Source: Streptomyces endocoffeicus
Lineage (GTDB): Bacteria; Actinomycetota; Actinomycetes; Streptomycetales; Streptomycetaceae
Direction: 5' to 3'
Assembly (NCBI RefSeq): GCF_016741935.1
Contig: NZ_JAERRG010000008.1
Coordinates: 62,001-126,000 of the forward strand
DNA: 64,000 bases
Below are positions 40,955 to 49,216 of the stretch, piece by piece. The notes under the pieces were generated by a model. The model was not told the DNA's origin. It was given only the letters and a program-made list of their open reading frames with translations, and did no database searches. Both the position numbers and the translations under genes were made by a program. How positions within the stretch are numbered: the stretch's first letter is position 1; each line of letters starts with the position of its first letter.

Positions 40955-41761
40955 GTGCGCCTCAGTATGGCGTCCACCCGCACTGCCACCGGGAAACACC
41001 GCCGCACCAGCAAGGTCAACATCCGCACGGGCGCGAACGTCGTGGGCATCACGACCGTCGCCTCGGGTGTGGTCGCCGGGATCACCGGACAGGCGTTCGC
41101 GGCCGACGGGGGCTCCAGTCCCCAGCAGACCGGTCTGACCCAGGCGATCGTGATCGGCGATGGGATCGCGGACCACATCGAGGCCCAGGCGCAGTCCCAG
41201 GAGACCGCCGCCGAACAGGCCGCCGCCAAGGCCAAGGCAGAGGCGATCGCCCGCCAGGAGGCCGCCAGAAAGGCGGAGGCCGCGGCGAAGAAGGCCAAGG
41301 CCGAGCGCGAGGCCAAGGAGCGCGCGGCGCGCGAGGCCGAGCGCAAGCGCCTGAACACCTTCGTGTCGCCGGTCAGCGGCTCCTACGTCTCCACCGGCTA
41401 CGAGGCGGCCAGCGGGCTGTGGTCCTCCGGCAGCCACACCGGCATCGACTTCCACGCCTCCACCGGCACCACGGTGCACTCCGTGGGCATGGGCGAGATC
41501 GTCGAGGCGGGCTGGGGCGGCTCCTACGGCAACAATGTCGTCATCAAGATGAACGACGGCACGTACACCCAGTACGGCCACCTGTCGTCGATCAGCGTCT
41601 CGGTCGGCCAGAAAGTCACCCCCGGCCAGCAGATCGGCCTGTCGGGCGCCACCGGCAACGTCACCGGACCGCATCTGCACTTCGAGGCCCGCACCAGCGC
41701 GGACTACGGCTCGGACATGGACCCCCTGTCGTACCTGCGCACCCACGGCGTCAACGTCTGA
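40955..41761 (+). CDS. Secreted M23 (LytM-type) peptidoglycan endopeptidase
   Basis: The 268-aa preprotein has an N-terminal export signal (basic stretch to ~25, hydrophobic NVVGITTVASGVVAGITGQ, cleavage near AFA-ADG at ~50), an Ala/Lys/Glu-rich coiled coil (~85-130) and an M23 domain (~135-268). Zinc ligands are visible in SHTGIDFHA (HxxxD) and GPHLHFEA (HxH). It should cut peptide cross-links of peptidoglycan. The GTG at 40955 (ribosome site AAGGAAGG) or the ATG at 40967 (AAGGAG) are both possible starts. The c-di-AMP riboswitch immediately upstream links it to osmotic and cell-wall control. Confidence 0.93.
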   Translation: MRLSMASTRTATGKHRRTSKVNIRTGANVVGITTVASGVVAGITGQAFAADGGSSPQQTGLTQAIVIGDGIADHIEAQAQSQETAAEQAAAKAKAEAIARQEAARKAEAAAKKAKAEREAKERAAREAERKRLNTFVSPVSGSYVSTGYEAASGLWSSGSHTGIDFHASTGTTVHSVGMGEIVEAGWGGSYGNNVVIKMNDGTYTQYGHLSSISVSVGQKVTPGQQIGLSGATGNVTGPHLHFEARTSADYGSDMDPLSYLRTHGVNV

Positions 41762-41827
41762 CCCGTCGCGCGTCCGACGCGAACGCCGCGCGGTCTCACG
41801 ATCCCGGGATCCCGGGAGACTTCCGAG

Positions 41828-41854
41828 AAGGCCCCGTCCGCCGGACGGGGCCTT
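41828..41854 (+). terminator. M23 peptidase gene terminator
   Basis: A perfect 12-bp stem, AAGGCCCCGTCC with GGACGGGGCCTT, has a GCC loop and lies 66 bp after the stop codon. Confidence 0.85.
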
Positions 41855-41923
41855 CGGCGTGCCCCGCCCGCTGACCAAAAAATAACCATGAAATGCTTCC
41901 CGCCATCGGAAATGGCGTCCGTG

Positions 41924-41952
41924 TGGAATAGAGTCGTTCAACGCGCATTCCA
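41924..41952. promoter_or_regulatory. Possible operator upstream of the GntR gene
   Basis: TGGAAT (41924-41929) and ATTCCA (41947-41952) form an inverted repeat with a 17-bp spacer in the AT-rich leader of the GntR gene. Its role as an autoregulatory site is a guess. Confidence 0.3.
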
Positions 41953-42004
41953 TGGCCGCGTTTCGCGGGCGTTAAGGCGGAGGTTCGACAATGCGGGACC
42001 GTAA

Positions 42005-42760
42005 GTGAGCGGGGATACGAGCGCGGTCCAGGGCGGTCGCCGGATTTCGGCACACGCGGTCTGCGCGGCGATTCGCGACGACATCGTCTCCGGCGCGTAT
42101 CAGCCCGGCAGCCGCCTCACCGAGGAACTGCTCGCCCGGCGCTACGGCGTCTCCCGGGTGCCGGTCCGCGAGGCCCTGCGCACCCTGGAGTCGGAGGGCT
42201 TCGTGACGACCCGGCGGCACGCGGGGGCCTGCGTCGCCCAGCCCTCCGAGCGCGAGGCGGCCGATCTGCTGGACATCCGCGCGCTGCTGGAGCCGCTGGG
42301 CGCCGCGCGGGCCGCACAGCGCCGCACCGAGGCCCATCTGAAGGTGCTGCGCGGACTGGTCCGGCTCGGCCGGGAGCGGGCCCATGGCGGTCAGCTCGGT
42401 GAACTGCGGCCGCTGGGCGACTGGTTCCACGAGACGCTCGCCCAGGCGTCCGGCAGCCCGAGCCTGGCCGCGCTGCTCGTCCAGCTGCGCCGTAAGACCG
42501 CGTGGGTGTACGCGGCCGCTCCCGGGCCGCGGCCCGCGCCGCCCGAGGGCGCCGCGCGCCCCGACCCGGCAGCGCGGGCCGTGGAGTCCTGGGCGGAGCA
42601 CGGCGCGCTGGTGGACGCGGTGGCGCGCGGCGACGCCGACCGTGCGCGGGCGCTCGCCACGACGCACACCGAGCGCGCGCTGTCGGAATACCGACTGCGC
42701 CGCCCGATTCCGGTGAGGACTTCGAAACATTCCGTCAACACGGCGAGCGGCCGGAATTAA
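42005..42760 (+). CDS. GntR-family regulator with FCD domain
   Basis: The 251-aa protein has a winged helix at ~12-80 (RLTEELLARRYGVSRVPVREALRTLE spans the recognition helix region) and an FCD effector domain (~90-235) with the conserved D...H pattern (DWFHETLAQASGS, AEHGALVDAVARGD). Some FCD metal-site positions look altered. The effector is unknown. The GTG start has a weak GGGA upstream. It converges with ptsH; a role in carbohydrate uptake is possible but not shown. Confidence 0.88.
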   Translation: MSGDTSAVQGGRRISAHAVCAAIRDDIVSGAYQPGSRLTEELLARRYGVSRVPVREALRTLESEGFVTTRRHAGACVAQPSEREAADLLDIRALLEPLGAARAAQRRTEAHLKVLRGLVRLGRERAHGGQLGELRPLGDWFHETLAQASGSPSLAALLVQLRRKTAWVYAAAPGPRPAPPEGAARPDPAARAVESWAEHGALVDAVARGDADRARALATTHTERALSEYRLRRPIPVRTSKHSVNTASGRN

Positions 42761-42811
42761 CAGAACTCCCGTATACAACTCCTGGGAATTCTGTGTGCGG
42801 CAACAGAAAAA

Positions 42812-42854
42812 CGGCGGGGCCGCGGTGACCATTACGGCCACCGCGGCCCCGCCG
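42812..42854. terminator. Bidirectional terminator between GntR gene and ptsH
   Basis: A perfect 16-bp stem joins 42812-42827 with 42839-42854. AAAAA directly before it reads as a T-tract on the minus strand, so it is a canonical terminator for ptsH and a hairpin terminator for the GntR gene. Confidence 0.88.
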
Positions 42855-42915
42855 TGCCGAATCCCTGAAATCGCCCGGGAATCACCCGGGAATTCCGGAC
42901 GGGACTCGCCCGGGG

Positions 42916-43197
42916 TCAGACGGTCTCGGGAAGCTCCTCGAGGCCCTCCGCCACCAGCTTCGCCAGACGGTCGAGCGCGACCTCGGCGTCGTCCGCGTCG
43001 GAAGCGAGGACGACCTCCTCGCCGCCCTGGGCGCCCAGGCCGAGCACGGCCAGCATGGACGCGGCGTTGACCGGGGTGCCGTCGCCCTTGGCGATCGTGA
43101 TGGGGACGCCGGAGGCGGTGGCCGCCCGGACGAAGATCGACGCGGGGCGGGCGTGCAGGCCCTCGGCCCAGCCGATGGTGACGCGGCGCTCAGCCAT
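42916..43197 (-). CDS. ptsH: Phosphocarrier protein HPr
   Basis: HPr relays phosphate from enzyme I to the sugar-specific IIA components of the PTS. The 93-aa protein has the phosphorylatable His15 in EGLHARPASIFV and the regulatory-serine region NAASMLAVLGLGAQ (~44-57). AAGGG precedes the ATG. A DasR-type operator lies 30 bp upstream, which ties expression to N-acetylglucosamine metabolism as known for Streptomyces pts genes. Confidence 0.97.
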   Translation of the reverse strand: MAERRVTIGWAEGLHARPASIFVRAATASGVPITIAKGDGTPVNAASMLAVLGLGAQGGEEVVLASDADDAEVALDRLAKLVAEGLEELPETV

Positions 43198-43225
43198 GGT
43201 GTTGCCCTTCAGGTGTGACGGGTGC

Positions 43226-43241
43226 TGTTGTCTAGACCAAA
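43226..43241. promoter_or_regulatory. DasR responsive element (dre) of ptsH
   Basis: TGTTGTCTAGACCAAA compares with ACTGGTCTAGACCACT; the core TGGTCTAGACCA is matched at 11 of 12 positions. DasR, the GlcNAc regulator, is known to control pts genes in Streptomyces. Confidence 0.75.
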
Positions 43242-43373
43242 ATCATACGGTGTCCGGATTCACCCGAACGATGTCCGAGTGAGCCCGGCCATGCCCGGAC
43301 TGGCCCGATACGGACCTTCCCCGACACTCGGCCCCGACGCAAGGGTGTCCACCATCCGGACCGGGCGGGCCCG

Positions 43374-43379
43374 TACCCT
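43374..43379 (+). promoter_or_regulatory. -10 element for leaderless GNAT/acyl-CoA-synthetase gene
   Basis: TACCCT lies 7 bases before the ATG at 43387, and no ribosome site is present. This is the usual spacing for leaderless Streptomyces genes. Confidence 0.6.
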
Positions 43380-43386
43380 GGCTCCC

Positions 43387-46300
43387 ATGCGGAGCCCGTC
43401 GGACCATCACGCCTACCCGACCCACTGGGAAGCCGATGTGGTGCTCCGGGACGGCGGTACGGCACAGATCCGTCCCATCACCACGGATGACGCCCAGCGG
43501 CTGGTCAGCTTCTACGAGCGGGTCTCGGACGAGTCGAAGTACTACCGCTTCTTCGCGCCCTACCCCCGTCTCTCCGATCGCGATGTCCACCGCTTCACCC
43601 ACCACGACTACGTCGACCGGGTGGGCCTGGCGGCCATCGTGGGGGATGAGTTCATCGCCACCGTTCGGTACGACCGCATCGACAGCCGAGGGATGCCCGC
43701 CGCGGCCCCCGCCGACGAGGCCGAGGTCGCCTTCCTCGTCCAGGACGCCCACCAGGGCCGCGGGGTGGCCTCCGCGCTCCTCGAACACATCGCCGCCGTG
43801 GCGCGCGAACGGGGCATCCGGCGGTTCGCCGCCGAGGTGCTGCCCGCCAACAACAAGATGATCAAGGTGTTCACGGACGCGGGCTACACCCAGAAGCGCA
43901 GCTTCGAGGACGGGGTCGTCCGCCTCGAGTTCGACCTCGAACCCACCGACCGCTCCCTGGCCGTCATGCGCGCCCGCGAGCAGCGGGCCGAGGCCCGGTC
44001 CGTCCAGCGGCTGCTCGCGCCCGGCTCCGTGGCCGTCATCGGCACCAGCCGCACGCCCGGCGGCGTCGGCCGCACCGTGCTGCGCAACCTCCTGGACGGC
44101 GGCTTCACCGGGCGCGTCCACGCCGTCAACCACGCCTTCCCCGACGACATGGCGCGCCTGGAGCCCGAGGGCGTCCCGGCCCACCGCTCGCTGCGCGCCA
44201 TAGAGGAGCCCGTGGACCTGGCCGTCGTCGCCGTCCCCGCCGAGCGGGTGCCCGCCGTCGTGGCCGAATGCGGCGACCACGGCGTCCAGGGGCTCGTCGT
44301 GCTCTCCGCCGGATACGCCGAGAGCGGGGGCGAGGGCCGCGACCGGCAGCGGGACCTGGTCCGCCAGGCCCGGTCCTACGGCATGCGCGTCATCGGCCCC
44401 AACGCCTTCGGCGTCATCAACACCGCCGACGGCGTCCGGCTGAACGCCTCCCTGTCCCCACAGCTGCCCAACCCCGGCCGGCTGGGCCTGTTCACCCAGT
44501 CCGGGGCGATCGGCATCGCCCTGCTGTCCGGGCTGAACCGGCGCGGCGCCGGGCTGGCGAGCCTCGCCGGGATCGCGGGGATATCGACCTTCGTGTCCGC
44601 CGGGAACCGCGCCGACGTCTCGGGCAACGACCTGCTCCAGTACTGGTACGACGATCCGCTGACCGACGTCGTCCTGATGTACCTGGAGTCGATCGGCAAC
44701 CCCCGCAAGTTCACCCGGCTCGCCAGGCGCACCGCCGCCGTCAAACCGGTGGTCGTCGTCAAGGGCGCCCGCCACACCGGCAGCGCCCCCACCGGCCATG
44801 CCGTGCCCACCACCCGGATCCCGGACGCCACCGTCTCCGATCTGCTGCGGCAGGCGGGCGTCATCCGGGTCGACACCGTGACCGAACTCGCCGACACCGG
44901 GGTGCTGCTCGCCTCCCAGCCGCTGCCCGCCGGTTCGCGCGTCGCGATCCTCGGCAACTCCGAGTCGCTCGGCCTGATCACCTACGACGCCTGCCTCACC
45001 GAGGAACTCCGCCCGCTGCCGCCCCGCGACCTGACCACGGACGCCACCCCGGACGACTTCCGGCGCGCCCTGACCGAGGCCCTCGCCGACGACACCTGCG
45101 ACGCCGTGGTCGTCACCGCCATCCCCTGGGTCGGCGACGGCAGTGCTCAGGCCCTCGCCGCGGCCGTAAGGGAGGCGGCGCAGGCTCCCGGGCCGGGTCC
45201 GGCCAAGCCGGTGGCGGTGGTCCACCTGGAGATCCAGGAGCTCGCGCAGGCCCTGGCCGGCACCGGCGGCGAGCCCGCCCCGGGCACCCGCCGGATCCCC
45301 GCCTACCCCGCCGCCGAGCGGGCCGTGCGCGCGCTCGCCGAGGCCGTACGGTACGCGCGCTGGCGGGAGGAGGCCGCCGAGCCCGGGCGGGTGCCGCAGT
45401 ACGACGACATCGACGAGGCGGGCGCGGCGGCCGACATCCAGGTGCTGCTCGCCCCGGCCGACGGTCCGGGCGGCGACGGCACCGGAGCCGATACCGGCGC
45501 CGGCCCGGGTGCCCGAGCCGGCGCCGGCCCGGGTGCCGGAACCGGCCATGACGCGGGCGTCGGTACCGGTCATGACGCGGGCGTCGGTACCGGCCATGAC
45601 GCGGGCGTCGGTACCGGCCATGACGTGGCCGTCGGGCTCGGCCATGACGTGGCCGTCGGGATCGGCGAAGCCACGAGCGGCGGGGCCTTCGACGGCACGG
45701 GCCCCGGCGTCGAACTGTCCGCCGCCGACACCCAGCGCCTCCTGGCCCGCTACGGCGTCAGCGTGCTGCCCGCCCTCCCCGCGCCCGACCCCGACGCCGC
45801 CGTAAGGGCCGCCGAGCGGCTCGGCTTCCCGGTCGCGCTCAAGCCCACCGCCTCCCATCTGCGCCACCGCGCCGACCTGGGCGGGGTGCGGCTGGAGCTG
45901 GGCGGCGAGACGGAACTGCGCCGGGCCTACGCCGAGTTGACCGACTATCTGGGCCGTCCCGAGGAGCTGGGGCTGGTCGTCCAGCGGATGGCACCGCGCG
46001 GCGTGGACACCGTCGTACGCGCCGCCATCGACCCCGCCGCCGGGGCCGTGCTCTCCTTCGGGCTCGCGGGCGCCCCGTCCGAACTGCTCGGCGACACCGC
46101 CCACGGCCTCGTCCCCGTCACCGGCCAGGACGCCGCCGAGCTGATCCGGTCCATCCGGACCGCGCCGCTGCTGTTCGGCTGGCGCGGCTCCAAGCCGGTG
46201 GACACCGCGGCCCTCGAGGAACTGCTGCTGAGGGTGTCCCGCCTGGTGGACGACCACCCCGAGATGGTCGCCGTCGATCTCGAACCCGTCGTCGTCGCCC

Positions 46301-46392
46301 AGCACGGCCTGTCCGTGCTCGGCGCCTCGGCGCGGCTCGCCCCGCCGCCCCCTCGCACCGACCTCGGCCCCCGCCACATGCCCGCCTACTGA
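43387..46392 (+). CDS. GNAT acetyltransferase fused to NDP-forming acyl-CoA synthetase (PatA-like)
   Basis: The 1001-aa protein starts with a GNAT domain (~15-185: EVAFLVQDAHQGRGVASALLEH contains the acetyl-CoA loop GRGVA). A CoA-binding domain follows (LLAPGSVAVIGTSRTPGGVGRTVLRN, ~205-330), then succinyl-CoA-synthetase-like domains (~335-690) and a C-terminal ATP-grasp part (~770-990). The order GNAT first, synthetase second is that of the Streptomyces protein acetyltransferase that acetylates acyl-CoA synthetases (established in S. lividans); the target here is inferred. Residues 704-759 are seven in-frame copies of an 8-residue unit encoded by a 24-bp minisatellite, placed between the domains as a flexible linker. 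TACCCT 7 bases before the ATG suggests leaderless expression. Confidence 0.92.
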   Translation: MRSPSDHHAYPTHWEADVVLRDGGTAQIRPITTDDAQRLVSFYERVSDESKYYRFFAPYPRLSDRDVHRFTHHDYVDRVGLAAIVGDEFIATVRYDRIDSRGMPAAAPADEAEVAFLVQDAHQGRGVASALLEHIAAVARERGIRRFAAEVLPANNKMIKVFTDAGYTQKRSFEDGVVRLEFDLEPTDRSLAVMRAREQRAEARSVQRLLAPGSVAVIGTSRTPGGVGRTVLRNLLDGGFTGRVHAVNHAFPDDMARLEPEGVPAHRSLRAIEEPVDLAVVAVPAERVPAVVAECGDHGVQGLVVLSAGYAESGGEGRDRQRDLVRQARSYGMRVIGPNAFGVINTADGVRLNASLSPQLPNPGRLGLFTQSGAIGIALLSGLNRRGAGLASLAGIAGISTFVSAGNRADVSGNDLLQYWYDDPLTDVVLMYLESIGNPRKFTRLARRTAAVKPVVVVKGARHTGSAPTGHAVPTTRIPDATVSDLLRQAGVIRVDTVTELADTGVLLASQPLPAGSRVAILGNSESLGLITYDACLTEELRPLPPRDLTTDATPDDFRRALTEALADDTCDAVVVTAIPWVGDGSAQALAAAVREAAQAPGPGPAKPVAVVHLEIQELAQALAGTGGEPAPGTRRIPAYPAAERAVRALAEAVRYARWREEAAEPGRVPQYDDIDEAGAAADIQVLLAPADGPGGDGTGADTGAGPGARAGAGPGAGTGHDAGVGTGHDAGVGTGHDAGVGTGHDVAVGLGHDVAVGIGEATSGGAFDGTGPGVELSAADTQRLLARYGVSVLPALPAPDPDAAVRAAERLGFPVALKPTASHLRHRADLGGVRLELGGETELRRAYAELTDYLGRPEELGLVVQRMAPRGVDTVVRAAIDPAAGAVLSFGLAGAPSELLGDTAHGLVPVTGQDAAELIRSIRTAPLLFGWRGSKPVDTAALEELLLRVSRLVDDHPEMVAVDLEPVVVAQHGLSVLGASARLAPPPPRTDLGPRHMPAY
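45496..45663 (+). repeat. In-frame 24-bp minisatellite, 7 copies
   Basis: Seven 24-bp units encode GAGPGARA, GAGPGAGT, GHDAGVGT three times, GHDVAVGL and GHDVAVGI. The three middle units are almost identical at DNA level, so this is recent expansion. The length keeps the frame. Confidence 0.95.
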
Positions 46393-46532
46393 GCCGCCTA
46401 CTGAGCCGCCCGCCGGGCCGTCTGCCGGGGCGTCCGAACCTCGGCGTGCGGTCGTCCGAACCTTGGCGGGAGTCGTCCGAGCCTCGACGGGCACGGGCGC
46501 CCGCGTCGGCGTCGCCCCGTAGGATGGTGCAC

Positions 46533-47129
46533 ATGGCGAAGACCGGTACGACGACCCAGGGGCTGCGCGCGGCGATCGAGCGCAGCGGCTATTACCCGGC
46601 ACTCGTGGCCGAGGCGGTGGAGGCCGCCGTGGGCGGCGAGCCCATTGCGTCGTTCCTGGTCCACCAGGAGACCACCTTCGACGCCAACGAGGTCCGCCGC
46701 CATGTGACGGTCCTCGTCCTCACGGACAATCGCTTCATCGTCAGCCACACCGACGAGCAGGCCGCGGACGGCACCTCCCCGTCGCCGTACGCCACCACCT
46801 CCACCGAGTCCGTGAAGCTCCAGCGGATCTCCTCGGTCGTGCTCAGCCGCGTCGTCGCCAACCCCGAGTCGTACACCCCGGGCACGCTGCCCCGCGAGGT
46901 CGTGCTGACCATCGGCTGGGGCGCCGTCAGCCGCCTGGACCTGGAGCCCGCCGCCTGCGGCGACCCCAACTGCGAGGCCGACCACGGCTACACCGGATCC
47001 TCCACCGCCGACGACCTCAGCCTGCGCGTCAGCGAGGCCGGGGACGGCCCCGACACCGTCCGTCAGACCCTCGCCTTCGCCCAGGCGCTCTCCGAGGCCA
47101 CCGCGGCCACCCCGGACACCAGCCGCTGA
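46533..47129 (+). CDS. DUF5998 family protein
   Basis: The 198-aa protein starts MAKTGTTTQGLRAAIERSGYYP and has FLVHQETTFDANEVRRHVTVLVLTD (~40-65, by position), ending with a helical TVRQTLAFAQALSEA. It contains CGDPNCEADHGYTG, a possible metal-binding Cys/His cluster (~148-161). Its function is unknown and the family is actinobacterial. TAGGAT (46520-46525) lies 7 bases before the ATG with no ribosome site, suggesting a leaderless message. Its stop overlaps the next start by one base (TGATG), so it is coupled to the phosphodiesterase gene. Confidence 0.85.
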   Translation: MAKTGTTTQGLRAAIERSGYYPALVAEAVEAAVGGEPIASFLVHQETTFDANEVRRHVTVLVLTDNRFIVSHTDEQAADGTSPSPYATTSTESVKLQRISSVVLSRVVANPESYTPGTLPREVVLTIGWGAVSRLDLEPAACGDPNCEADHGYTGSSTADDLSLRVSEAGDGPDTVRQTLAFAQALSEATAATPDTSR

Positions 47130-48370
47130 TGTCCGGCTCCACCACCGGCCCGCTGCCCTCCACCGCCTCCTTCTGGCCCGAGCCCACCCCGCTCGACCCC
47201 CGCTCCGCGCCCCTGCCGCGGTACGGCACCGGCTCGCTCGCCGATCTGCTGCCCGCCGTGGCCGCGGGCCAGGAGATCCCGGGGCTCTCCTCCGATCTGG
47301 TGCTCGCCCCCGCCGACCGCGTCTGCGTCTTCCTGGTGGACGGCCTCGGCTGGGAGCTGCTGCGCGCCCACCCCGGCGAGGCGCCCTTTCTGACCTCGCT
47401 GCTGCCCAGTTCGCTGAACGGTTCGGGGGAGCCGCTCACCGCGGGCTTCCCGTCCACCACCGCGACCTCGCTCGCCTCGGTGGGCACTGGGCTGCCGCCC
47501 GGCGCCCACGGCCTGCCCGGCTACACGGTGCGGGACCCGGACACCGGCCAGCTGATGAACCAGCTCCGCTGGCAGCCCTGGACGGAGCCGCACGCCTGGC
47601 AGCCGTATCCGACCGTCTTCCAGCTCGCGGACGCCGCGGGCGTGCACACCTGCCAGGTCTCCGCGCCCACCTTCGCCGAGACCCCGCTCACCAAGGTCGC
47701 GCTCAGCGGCGGCACCTTCCACGGGCGGCTCACCGGTGAGGAGCGGATGGACCTCGCGGCCGAGCAGCTCGGCGCCGCGGGCCGCTCGCTCGTCTACACG
47801 TACTACAGCGAGGTGGACGGCAAGGGGCACCGCTTCGGCGTGGACTCGCCCGAGTGGCGCGATCAGCTCCGCTATGTCGACGGGCTCGCCCAGCGGCTCG
47901 CCGAGAGCCTCCCGCCCCGCTCGGCGCTCTATGTCACCGCCGACCACGGCATGATCGACATCCCGTTCGACCCGGAGTCGCGCATCGACTTCGACGAGGA
48001 CTGGGAGCTGCGCGCGGGCGTCTCGCTGCTCGGCGGCGAGGGCCGCGCCCGCCATGTGTACGCCGTCCCCGGTGCCGCGGGCGATGTGCTGGCCGTCTGG
48101 CGCGAGGTGCTGGGGGAGCGGATGTGGGTGGCCGGCCGTGACGAGGCCATCGAGGCGGGCTGGTTCGGCGGGCCCGGCGGTGCCGATGGCGGCGGTAAGG
48201 GCGTCGACGACCGGGTGTACCGGCGGATCGGCGATATCGTCGCCGCCGCGTGCGACGACGTCGCGATCGTCGCCTCGCACACCGAGCCGAAGGAGTCCGC
48301 CATGGTCGGGCTGCACGGTTCGATGACCCCCCTGGAGCAGCTGGTGCCGCTCCTCGAAGTACGCTCCTGA
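47129..48370 (+). CDS. Alkaline-phosphatase-superfamily phosphodiesterase (nucleotide pyrophosphatase type)
   Basis: The 413-aa protein has the metal-binding Asp in VFLVDGLGWELL (~66-77), the nucleophile Thr in FPSTTATSLASVGTG (~108-122), YSEVDGKGHRFG (~226) and TADHGMIDIP (~270), the residue set of type I phosphodiesterases/nucleotide pyrophosphatases. There is no signal peptide, so it is cytoplasmic. The substrate is not known. It is translationally coupled to the DUF5998 gene upstream. Confidence 0.9.
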   Translation: MSGSTTGPLPSTASFWPEPTPLDPRSAPLPRYGTGSLADLLPAVAAGQEIPGLSSDLVLAPADRVCVFLVDGLGWELLRAHPGEAPFLTSLLPSSLNGSGEPLTAGFPSTTATSLASVGTGLPPGAHGLPGYTVRDPDTGQLMNQLRWQPWTEPHAWQPYPTVFQLADAAGVHTCQVSAPTFAETPLTKVALSGGTFHGRLTGEERMDLAAEQLGAAGRSLVYTYYSEVDGKGHRFGVDSPEWRDQLRYVDGLAQRLAESLPPRSALYVTADHGMIDIPFDPESRIDFDEDWELRAGVSLLGGEGRARHVYAVPGAAGDVLAVWREVLGERMWVAGRDEAIEAGWFGGPGGADGGGKGVDDRVYRRIGDIVAAACDDVAIVASHTEPKESAMVGLHGSMTPLEQLVPLLEVRS

Positions 48371-48375
48371 GCGCC

Positions 48376-48450
48376 CCCGTTCACCCCCGCCCCGTTCACG
48401 CCCGCCCCGTTCATGCCCGTCCCGTTCACGCCCGCCCGGGTCACCCCCGC
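48376..48450 (+). repeat. 15-bp minisatellite, 5 copies
   Basis: Five 15-bp units based on CCCGTTCACGCCCGC fill the gap between the phosphodiesterase stop and the thymidine kinase leader. Units 2 and 4 are identical. Confidence 0.92.
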
Positions 48451-48473
48451 CCTACGAAAGGCCCCGCCTCCTC

Positions 48474-49118
48474 ATGCCCGAGCTGGTGTTCTTTTCCGGA
48501 ACGATGGACTGCGGAAAGAGCACCCTCGCTCTGCAGATCCAGCACAACCGCTCGGCGCGCGGGCTCCAGGGGATGATCTACACCCGGGACGACCGGGAGG
48601 GCGAGGGCAAGCTCTCCTCGCGGCTCGGGCTGGCCACCGAGGCCATCGAGGTCGCCGACGACCTCGACTTCTACACCCATGTGGTCCAGGCGCTGAGCGC
48701 CGGGGGCCGGGTCGACTACGTCATAGCCGACGAGGCGCAGTTCCTGACCCCGCCGCAGATCGACCAACTCGCCCGGGTGGTGGACGACCTGGAGGTGGAC
48801 GTCTTCGCCTTCGGCATCACCACCGACTTCCGCAGCAAGCTCTTCCCCGGCTCCCAGCGCCTGGTGGAGCTCGCCGACCGGGTGGAGGTGCTGCAGGTGG
48901 AGGCGTTGTGCTGGTGCGGCGCACGGGCGACGCACAACGCCCGTACCGTCGGCGGCCAGATGGTCGTCGAGGGCGCCCAGGTGGTCGTGGGCGACGTCAA
49001 CCGGCCGGGGACCGAGGTCGGTTACGAGGTGCTGTGCCGACGCCACCACCGGCGCCGGATGACGGCCGCGCGGGCGCGCGCGGCCGCCCTGTCGCCGGAT
49101 GTGCTGCCCGTCGACTGA
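48474..49118 (+). CDS. tdk: Thymidine kinase
   Basis: The enzyme phosphorylates thymidine with ATP in nucleotide salvage. The 214-aa type II thymidine kinase has a P-loop FFSGTMDCGKSTLALQI (~5-21), the DEAQF catalytic/Walker B region (VIADEAQFL ~84), a lasso-domain zinc site (CWCGARATHNART and CRRHHR) and the FGITTDFR motif. The ATG lies just beyond the 15-bp repeats, with GAAAGG about 12 bases upstream as a distant ribosome site. Together with dut and nrdJ it makes the window rich in dTTP supply functions. Confidence 0.95.
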   Translation: MPELVFFSGTMDCGKSTLALQIQHNRSARGLQGMIYTRDDREGEGKLSSRLGLATEAIEVADDLDFYTHVVQALSAGGRVDYVIADEAQFLTPPQIDQLARVVDDLEVDVFAFGITTDFRSKLFPGSQRLVELADRVEVLQVEALCWCGARATHNARTVGGQMVVEGAQVVVGDVNRPGTEVGYEVLCRRHHRRRMTAARARAAALSPDVLPVD

Positions 49119-49216
49119 CGGCGTCCTCCCCTGGACCGGCCGCCGGCCCTTCGGCCCCCGGCCCTCCGGCCGACGCCCGGCTCATGGCCTCCCCGGCCCC
49201 CGGCCGGCGCTCCGCC

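Noticed and set aside
43243..46602. Minus-strand frame of 1119 codons opposite the GNAT/synthetase gene
   Set aside because: A shadow frame of a well-recognised fusion enzyme on the plus strand.
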